Source: Parvularcula mediterranea (lineage in GTDB: Bacteria; Pseudomonadota; Alphaproteobacteria; Caulobacterales; Parvularculaceae). From it: 64,000 nucleotides of DNA. Below the pieces are notes generated by a model that ran no database searches, had not been told where the DNA came from, and worked only from the letters and a program-made list of their open reading frames with translations. The stretch is taken from positions 815,288 through 879,287 of the forward strand of contig NZ_JABFCX010000003.1 in NCBI RefSeq assembly GCF_013085255.1, written 5' to 3'. The first letter of the stretch is position 1. Every line of letters begins with the position of its first letter. This document shows positions 60,176 through 64,000 of the stretch, piece after piece. A program made the translations under genes and the position numbers.

Positions 60176-60625
60176 CTACAGAGCCAGCGCATCCCGGCTC
60201 TTCACCGTGGTGAAGATCTCCGCCTCGAGCTTCCACTTGCCCTCCACCTCGCGCCACTTGGCGGTGTAGTCGCCGCGCACCTCGCTGCCGTCAGCCTTCT
60301 CAGGCTTCCCGACCCACGTGCCGAGTTCGGTGACGATGGGCTCCTCCTCGGAAGGCAGTACGCAGCGCGGCGTCCGCACGTAGACGAAGCGCCCGGCCTG
60401 CGCGAAGTCCGCGCGCCAGACTTCGACCTGGGCATCCCGGCCAGAGATCACCCCGCTGTCTGTGCCGGTGACCAGCACCGCGTCCTCCACCAGAAGACGC
60501 TTGATCGGCCCGGTTTTCTTCTCGGCGATCGCCCGGTTGAAGGCCGCCCGCGCCTCGGTGATCGGGTGGTCCAGCCTGCAATCGAGCTCCTTGTCGGCGA
60601 GCAGCGAAGCGATGAGATCGAGCAT
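60176..60625 (-). CDS. SnoaL/DUF4440-like NTF2-fold protein
   Basis: A 149-aa cytosolic protein with an NTF2-like fold: helices at the N-terminus, LLVEDAVLVTGTDSGVISGRDAQVEVWR, and closing strands GDYTAKWREVEGKWKLEAEIFT. The function cannot be inferred. ATG 60625 has AAGGA 8 nt upstream. It is divergent from nuoH. Confidence 0.83.
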   Translation of the reverse strand: MLDLIASLLADKELDCRLDHPITEARAAFNRAIAEKKTGPIKRLLVEDAVLVTGTDSGVISGRDAQVEVWRADFAQAGRFVYVRTPRCVLPSEEEPIVTELGTWVGKPEKADGSEVRGDYTAKWREVEGKWKLEAEIFTTVKSRDALAL

Positions 60626-60763
60626 GGCTGAGGTCCTTCTTCTGGGGCCCAACCGCCCTGCCCGATAGGATGCGCCCGGTCCACGGCGAAAACTGCGCTC
60701 AACAAGGCCCCGCGGCACCGAAAACGCTTGAGCTTTCGCGCCCTCCTCGGCTATCGGCGCGCC

Positions 60764-61828
60764 ATGGAATTCCTTACGACCCGCGATTGGACGAACCCGC
60801 TCCTCGGGACGACCACCACGCTGATCCAGGCGCTGACGCTGCTCGTCGCGATTCTGGTGAGCCTCGCCTTCCTGCTGCTCTTCGACCGCAAGGTCTGGGC
60901 AGCCGTTCAGATGCGCAAAGGGCCCAACGTCGTTGGCGCGTTTGGCCTGCTCCAGTCCTTCGCGGACTTCTTCAAGTTCGCCTTCAAGGAAGTCGTCATC
61001 CCCGACGGCGCGGACAAGACCGTGTTCCTGATCGCGCCGATGCTGAGCTTCGTGCTGGCGGTCATCAGCTGGGCCGTGATCCCGGTGGGCGCAGGGCTCG
61101 TGGTCTCCGACATCAATGTCGGCATCCTCTACCTCTTCGCGATCAGTAGCTTGGGCGTTTACGGCATCATCATGGGCGGCTGGGCTTCGAACTCGAAGTA
61201 CCCGTTCCTCGGCTCCCTCCGTTCGGCAGCGCAGATGGTCAGCTATGAGGTCTCCCTCGGCTTCATCATCATCTCGGTGCTGCTGCTCGTCGGTTCGATG
61301 AACCTGTCGGACATCGTGATGAGCCAAGACCGCGGCGCAGGGATCCTCAACTGGCACATGCTGCCGCTCTTCCCGCTCTTCGTGATGTTCTTCATCTCGG
61401 CCCTGGCGGAGACGAACCGCCCGCCCTTCGACCTCCCTGAGGCCGAATCGGAGCTCGTGGCCGGTTATCAGGTCGAGTATTCCTCGACCCCGTATCTCCT
61501 CTTCATGATCGGCGAGTACATGAACATCGTGCTGATGTGCTCGATGACGGTCATCCTCTTCATGGGCGGCTGGCTCTCACCGTTCGGCGACTTCCTCGGC
61601 CTCAACGCAGCGTGGCTCGGCCCGATCTGGTTCGCACTCAAGGTCGTCTTCATCTTCTTCATGTTCGCTATGGTGAAGGCGATTGTCCCCCGTTACCGCT
61701 ATGACCAGCTCATGCGCATCGGCTGGAAGATCTTCCTGCCCACATCCGTCGCATACCTGATGGTCGTCGCAGGCCTTATGCTGGCGTTCCCCGGTCTCGC
61801 CGACTGGTTCCATTCCTGGAGATCGTAA
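60764..61828 (+). CDS. nuoH: NADH-quinone oxidoreductase subunit H
   Basis: NuoH is the membrane arm subunit at the quinone site of complex I. The 354-aa protein has eight helices and the motifs [40 protein letters not shown] and [28 protein letters not shown] 60764 gives the normal N-terminus. The gene starts a nuoH-nuoI pair 1 bp apart; nuoG upstream and nuoJ downstream are missing, so the nuo operon is split here. Confidence 0.96.
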   Translation: MEFLTTRDWTNPLLGTTTTLIQALTLLVAILVSLAFLLLFDRKVWAAVQMRKGPNVVGAFGLLQSFADFFKFAFKEVVIPDGADKTVFLIAPMLSFVLAVISWAVIPVGAGLVVSDINVGILYLFAISSLGVYGIIMGGWASNSKYPFLGSLRSAAQMVSYEVSLGFIIISVLLLVGSMNLSDIVMSQDRGAGILNWHMLPLFPLFVMFFISALAETNRPPFDLPEAESELVAGYQVEYSSTPYLLFMIGEYMNIVLMCSMTVILFMGGWLSPFGDFLGLNAAWLGPIWFALKVVFIFFMFAMVKAIVPRYRYDQLMRIGWKIFLPTSVAYLMVVAGLMLAFPGLADWFHSWRS

Positions 61829-61829
61829 G

Positions 61830-62318
61830 ATGTCCCGCGTAGCTCAGGCGCTCAAAGGCGCCCTTCTCACCGACTTCGTCTCGGCCTTCTGGCTGGGCCT
61901 GAAGTACTATTTCCGGCCGAAGTTCACGGTGAACTACCCCTACGAGCGCGGCGCCATCTCGCCCCGCTTCCGCGGTGAGCACGCCCTCAGGCGCTACCCC
62001 AACGGCGAAGAGCGCTGCATCGCCTGCAAGCTCTGCGAAGCCGTCTGCCCGGCTCAGGCCATCACCATCGAGGCCGAACCCCGCGAGGACGGCAGCCGCC
62101 GCACCACGCGCTACGACATCGACATGACCAAGTGCATCTATTGCGGCTACTGCCAGGAAAGCTGCCCGGTCGACGCGATCGTCGAAGGCCCGAACCTCGA
62201 ATTCGCCACCGAGACCCGCGAAGAGCTGTTCTACAACAAGGACAAGCTGCTCGCGAACGGCGACCGCTGGGAGCGGGAAATTGCCCGCAACATCGAACTC
62301 GACGCGCCCTATCGCTGA
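61830..62318 (+). CDS. nuoI: NADH-quinone oxidoreductase subunit I
   Basis: NuoI carries the two 4Fe-4S clusters N6a/N6b between the peripheral arm and the quinone site. The 162-aa protein has both CxxCxxCxxxCP motifs ([12 protein letters not shown] and [12 protein letters not shown]) and the [20 protein letters not shown] segment. It is 1 bp after nuoH and overlaps queE by 38 bp. Confidence 0.97.
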   Translation: MSRVAQALKGALLTDFVSAFWLGLKYYFRPKFTVNYPYERGAISPRFRGEHALRRYPNGEERCIACKLCEAVCPAQAITIEAEPREDGSRRTTRYDIDMTKCIYCGYCQESCPVDAIVEGPNLEFATETREELFYNKDKLLANGDRWEREIARNIELDAPYR

Positions 62319-63048
62319 CCTGAAGCTCGCCGTCGACGATGTCGGCGGTCCGGAGATCTTTCGCTCGTTCCAGGGCGAAGGCCCGATGCAGGGGCGTGTG
62401 CGGACGTTTATCCGCCTGTCAGGCTGCAACCTCCACTGCCGCTGGTGTGACACGCCCTACACGTGGAACTGGCAGGGTACGAACTACCGTCACGTGGACA
62501 GCGAGAAGTTCGCGCCCGCCAAGGAGATGACCAAGCTCGGTCTCGCCGAGGCGCTGGACCGCATTGTTGCGCTCAATGCCCCTGGCGTCGTCATCACGGG
62601 CGGTGAACCGCTGATGCAGCCCCGCCAAGTCCTCGCGCTGACCCAGGCCATCAAGGGCACGCGGGCCGACATCTCCGTCGAGATCGAGACAAATGGCACC
62701 CTCGCTCCGCACCCGGACCTTATCGAAGCCGTCGACCTCTTCATGGTCTCCCCCAAGCTCAGGCATTCGGGCAACGATCCGGAGGTCCTCTCCCTTGGCA
62801 TCGAGAACTTCCGCGAGGTGAAAAACGCGCAGTTCAAGTTCGTCGCCAAGCGCCAGACCGACGTCATTACGGTGAGCCAGGCGACGAGAGGCATCGACTC
62901 GCGCCGCGTCTGGATCATGCCCGAGGGCCGGAACGCCCGTGCGCTGAACAATTCGCTGAGGAAGATTACAAGGGCGACGTTACGGCGAGGCTTCAACCTC
63001 ACCGACCGCCAGCATATCCGCCTCTTCGGCGACAAGCGCTCGACCTGA
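62281..63048 (+). CDS. queE: 7-carboxy-7-deazaguanine synthase
   Basis: QueE is a radical SAM enzyme making the deazaguanine core of queuosine. The 255-aa protein has [14 protein letters not shown], the radical SAM motif CNLHCRWC, then TGGEPLMQ and the VKFA-like segment [14 protein letters not shown] 62281 overlaps the nuoI end (38 bp) and has GGGAG upstream. Other queuosine genes are not nearby. Confidence 0.93.
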   Translation: MPATSNSTRPIADLKLAVDDVGGPEIFRSFQGEGPMQGRVRTFIRLSGCNLHCRWCDTPYTWNWQGTNYRHVDSEKFAPAKEMTKLGLAEALDRIVALNAPGVVITGGEPLMQPRQVLALTQAIKGTRADISVEIETNGTLAPHPDLIEAVDLFMVSPKLRHSGNDPEVLSLGIENFREVKNAQFKFVAKRQTDVITVSQATRGIDSRRVWIMPEGRNARALNNSLRKITRATLRRGFNLTDRQHIRLFGDKRST

Positions 63049-63051
63049 ACG

Positions 63052-63738
63052 CTAGCCCGTGACGCTCGCAGACGTTGCGGCGGTAGAGCCTGCGATGGTC
63101 GCCGCCAGGATGGCGGCCTTGACCGCTTCGATGGCCTGCGCGGTCGCCTCGGCAGCGGGACCCGATCCCTCGCTGATCTCCTTGATGCGGTCCTTGTGCT
63201 CTTTCAGCTTCGCCTTGTCGAAGTTCCGGCGGAGGAGCCCTGCGCTGTTTGCCAGCGCAATCAATACCGCATCGCGCGCCGTCGGCGTGCCGAAATTGAA
63301 CATCGCCATCTCAAGGCGCCGTTTGAGCGCTGCTTCGGGTTCGGGATTGGCTTCGGGATAGACCGTATAGGGAAAGATCCAGAGCGCCTTCTTCTGTTCA
63401 CGCCGCAGGATCCCCTTGTCCACGAGAACCTGGCGCAGCGGTTCGAGAAATTTCCTCCGCCCACCCACTTGCGTAACCAGGCGCTGCGGCTTGCGGTCGA
63501 GGCCTTTCTCTTCCCACGCGGCGAGCACGGCATCCGTATAAGGATGGCTCATGGGAGGCGTGGCGCTTTTGACGAAGCGCAGCTTCTTCCCCTCGCCGCG
63601 GGGTTCGAGCGCCTCTTGAAGCACGAGTTCAGCCAGCGCTGCGCCCGCTGCGAGGTAAGACGGGTAGGCGCCGACCTGCCGCCCCGACACATCGTCGAGG
63701 GCAAGCAGCAGCACCTCTTCAGGAAGGTTCAGTGTCAT
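63052..63738 (-). CDS. GPP34/GOLPH3-family phosphoprotein-like protein
   Basis: A 228-aa protein matching the GPP34 (Golgi phosphoprotein 3) family, known in eukaryotes for phosphoinositide binding and also found in bacteria. The start MTLNLPEEVLLLALDDVSGR, then LAAGAALAELVLQEAL, RKFLEPLRQVLVDKGIL and DAVLIALANSAGLLRR fit the family. The function in bacteria is unknown. It lies downstream of uvrB on the same strand. Confidence 0.88.
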   Translation of the reverse strand: MTLNLPEEVLLLALDDVSGRQVGAYPSYLAAGAALAELVLQEALEPRGEGKKLRFVKSATPPMSHPYTDAVLAAWEEKGLDRKPQRLVTQVGGRRKFLEPLRQVLVDKGILRREQKKALWIFPYTVYPEANPEPEAALKRRLEMAMFNFGTPTARDAVLIALANSAGLLRRNFDKAKLKEHKDRIKEISEGSGPAAEATAQAIEAVKAAILAATIAGSTAATSASVTG

Positions 63739-63787
63739 GAAAGCCCCTTTCTCTTAAGTAAGATATGGGGACGATCATGCCCCGCCG

Positions 63788-64000
63788 CTAGCTCGCGGCG
63801 AGATCCAGTTCCTGAAGCTTCTTGATTTCATCGCGCAGCTCCGCCGCCTTCTCGAAGTCGAGATCGGCTGCCGCTTCGCGCATCTGCTTCTCCAACCCGG
63901 AGATATGCGCCTGCAGGTTCGGACCGGGCGCGTAGGCCGCCCGCTCTTCTGCCATGGCGCCCATGCCGGTCTTGGGCGAGGTGAGCTTCTGCGAGGAGAA
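63788..64000 (-). CDS. uvrB: Excinuclease ABC subunit B, 3' end (partial)
   Basis: UvrB locates DNA damage in nucleotide excision repair. Only the last 70 codons are in the window: the C-terminal UVR domain with ISGLEKQMREAAADLDFEKA and ELRDEIKKLQELDLAAS before the TAG stop at 63788-63790. The gene continues to the left on its own strand, that is beyond 64000. Confidence 0.95.
   Translation of the reverse strand, partial: FSSQKLTSPKTGMGAMAEERAAYAPGPNLQAHISGLEKQMREAAADLDFEKAAELRDEIKKLQELDLAAS

Noticed and set aside
60626-61357. N-terminal extension of the NTF2-like gene through nuoH
   Set aside because: The frame continues upstream only because nuoH antisense lacks stops; ATG 60625 with AAGGA is the proper start.
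1-64000. tRNA or rRNA genes, CRISPR arrays, insertion sequences, transposase or integrase genes
   Set aside because: None were seen by eye; no T-loop/acceptor patterns outside ssrA, no regular spacer repeats and no transposase motifs.

Overview
The window is a GC-rich, gene-dense stretch of chromosome from an alphaproteobacterium. Supporting markers are a two-piece (circularly permuted) tmRNA gene, COQ9, a DUF6476 protein, an alphaproteobacterial-type RpoH and S21, several VPxPA/PEP-CTERM-like exported proteins, and many secreted or membrane hydrolases. The set resembles aquatic Parvularculales/Hyphomonadales-type genomes. That placement is inference from gene content; no rRNA gene is present to confirm it.

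Layout. 1-5.9 kb: SLC13/TrkA-C permease, the N-end-rule transferase Bpt, a lipoprotein NodB deacetylase, then clpX and clpP on the minus strand. 6-8.5 kb: a small CTERM-anchored protein and the apt-terB-panB operon. 8.5-13.1 kb: cytochrome c, an M28 peptidase, a serine hydrolase and COQ9, then rpsU. 13.6-16.9 kb: DUF4199 with a membrane LuxR regulator, a hotdog thioesterase, pirin and DUF481. 17-23.7 kb: rpsA and cmk, normally neighbours, separated by about 4.3 kb of accessory genes. These include a LuxR-type regulator fused to a catalytically dead alpha/beta hydrolase and co-oriented with a VPxPA-CTERM protein. 23.8-32 kb: another CTERM protein, amidohydrolase, pyrD, a RimB-RimK fusion, TerB, M48 peptidase, DUF898 and RarD. 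32.4-37.7 kb: DUF6476, rluD, a secreted metzincin with its small exported partner, and rpoH. 37.8-46.4 kb: double PilJ-domain protein, serine hydrolase, the TPM/TPM/LemA operon, amt, a membrane alpha/beta hydrolase and a tyrosine phosphatase. 46.7-52.7 kb: an HTH regulator, YeaH/DUF444 and SpoVR with an inserted membrane gene and rhodanese, YceI and DUF427. 52.7-54.5 kb: ssrA (minus strand, encoding the tag ANDNYDEGFALAA) and an unusual helical protein with a carbohydrate-binding-like centre. 54.9-64 kb: M15 peptidase, thyA-folA, DUF2254, M24 peptidase, a hairpin-rich repeat, nuoH-nuoI-queE, a GOLPH3-like protein and the 3' end of uvrB.

Functional threads. ClpX, ClpP, the ssrA RNA whose tag ends in LAA, Bpt and RpoH together cover substrate tagging, degradation and heat-shock control. 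A 16-bp palindrome TCACCC-N4-GGGTGA lies upstream of both the DUF4199 gene and the VPxPA-CTERM/LuxR-pseudohydrolase pair, suggesting a LuxR-type regulon. The strongest leads for something new are the LuxR-pseudohydrolase unit with this palindrome, the PrkA-less YeaH/SpoVR cluster with extra genes, the metzincin pair, and the flagellin-like helical protein carrying a CBM-like centre.
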